Source: Acidimicrobiia bacterium
GTDB taxonomy: Bacteria > Actinomycetota > Acidimicrobiia > IMCC26256 > PALSA-555
NCBI GenBank assembly: GCA_017853455.1
Contig: JAFMJM010000165.1
Coordinates: forward strand, 1 to 5,655
Length of the DNA stretch: 5,655 nt
Direction of reading: 5' to 3'
The notes beneath the pieces were generated by a model. It saw only the letters and a list, made by a program, of their open reading frames with translations, made no database searches and was not told where the DNA came from. Positions 5,589-5,655 of the stretch are shown here, piece by piece. A program made the translations under genes and the position numbers. The number at the start of each line of letters is the position of its first letter. Positions within the stretch are counted from its first letter, which is position 1.

Positions 5589-5655
5589 ATGGGTCGGATC
5601 CCGTACAAGTGGATCGTGGCGGCGGTGTTCGTGTCGGCCGCGTTCATGGACATCC
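5589..5655 (+). CDS. Start of a probable MFS transporter (DHA2-like), cut by right edge
   Basis: Only 22 codons are visible. They begin MGRIPYKWIVAAVFVSAAFM and run straight into a hydrophobic first helix with no signal cleavage site. The pattern KWIVAAVFVSAxFMDI strongly recalls the N-terminus of 14-helix drug:H+ antiporter (DHA2) transporters, which usually continues LDTTIVNVALP; that continuation is outside the window. The ATG at 5589 is preferred to the ATG at 5585 because its frame gives the hydrophobic helix, whereas the other gives a Gly/Asp/Arg-rich peptide, and because GGAGGGG sits at a good distance. It is divergent from the leftward operon and could share its control region. Family call rests on one short segment. 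Confidence 0.7.
   Translation, partial: MGRIPYKWIVAAVFVSAAFMDI

Noticed and set aside
1..5655. tRNA, rRNA, CRISPR array, insertion sequence or attachment site
   Set aside because: No cloverleaf-like segment, regularly spaced repeats, transposase-like product or terminal repeats could be seen.

Overview
The window is very GC-rich with strong G/C preference at third codon positions, and reads as actinobacterial chromosome. A bifunctional-length CaiB/BaiF protein, a GerMN/Gmad2 lipoprotein, GTG starts and TANNNT-like -10 elements fit Actinomycetota, possibly Acidimicrobiia. The class is a guess from gene content; no rRNA or other marker is present.

Six genes run leftward from about 5377 to the left edge, with overlaps or gaps of 13 bases or less, so they look like one operon. 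In transcription order they are: (1) a 161-residue secreted Ala/Pro-rich protein with a Cys/His cluster and an acidic tail (4892-5377); (2) a 154-residue secreted Pro/Ala-repeat protein ending in CSGSKC (4428-4892); (3) an ApbE-family FAD:protein FMN transferase (3427-4449); (4) a five-helix ferric-reductase-like membrane protein with two histidine pairs spaced as in NADPH oxidases (2760-3416); (5) a GerMN/Gmad2 lipoprotein (1933-2763); (6) a fused two-domain family III CoA-transferase, cut by the left edge (1-1919). A 211-base divergent intergenic region (5378-5588) holds a near-consensus CRP/GlxR-type operator. To its right a rightward gene begins, probably an MFS (DHA2-type) transporter, with only 22 codons in view.

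The most interesting part is genes 1-4. ApbE next to a heme-bearing ferric-reductase-like membrane protein is a known signature of extracytosolic flavin-based electron transfer, but the usual acceptor, an FMN_bind-type protein, is absent here. Its place is taken by two small exported proteins built alike: a signal peptide or N-terminal anchor, a long Pro/Ala arm, and a cysteine-containing tip. They may be structural or metal/redox partners of the membrane cytochrome. This is inference from layout and composition. The CoA-transferase and the GerMN lipoprotein have no obvious link to redox chemistry and may simply share the transcript.
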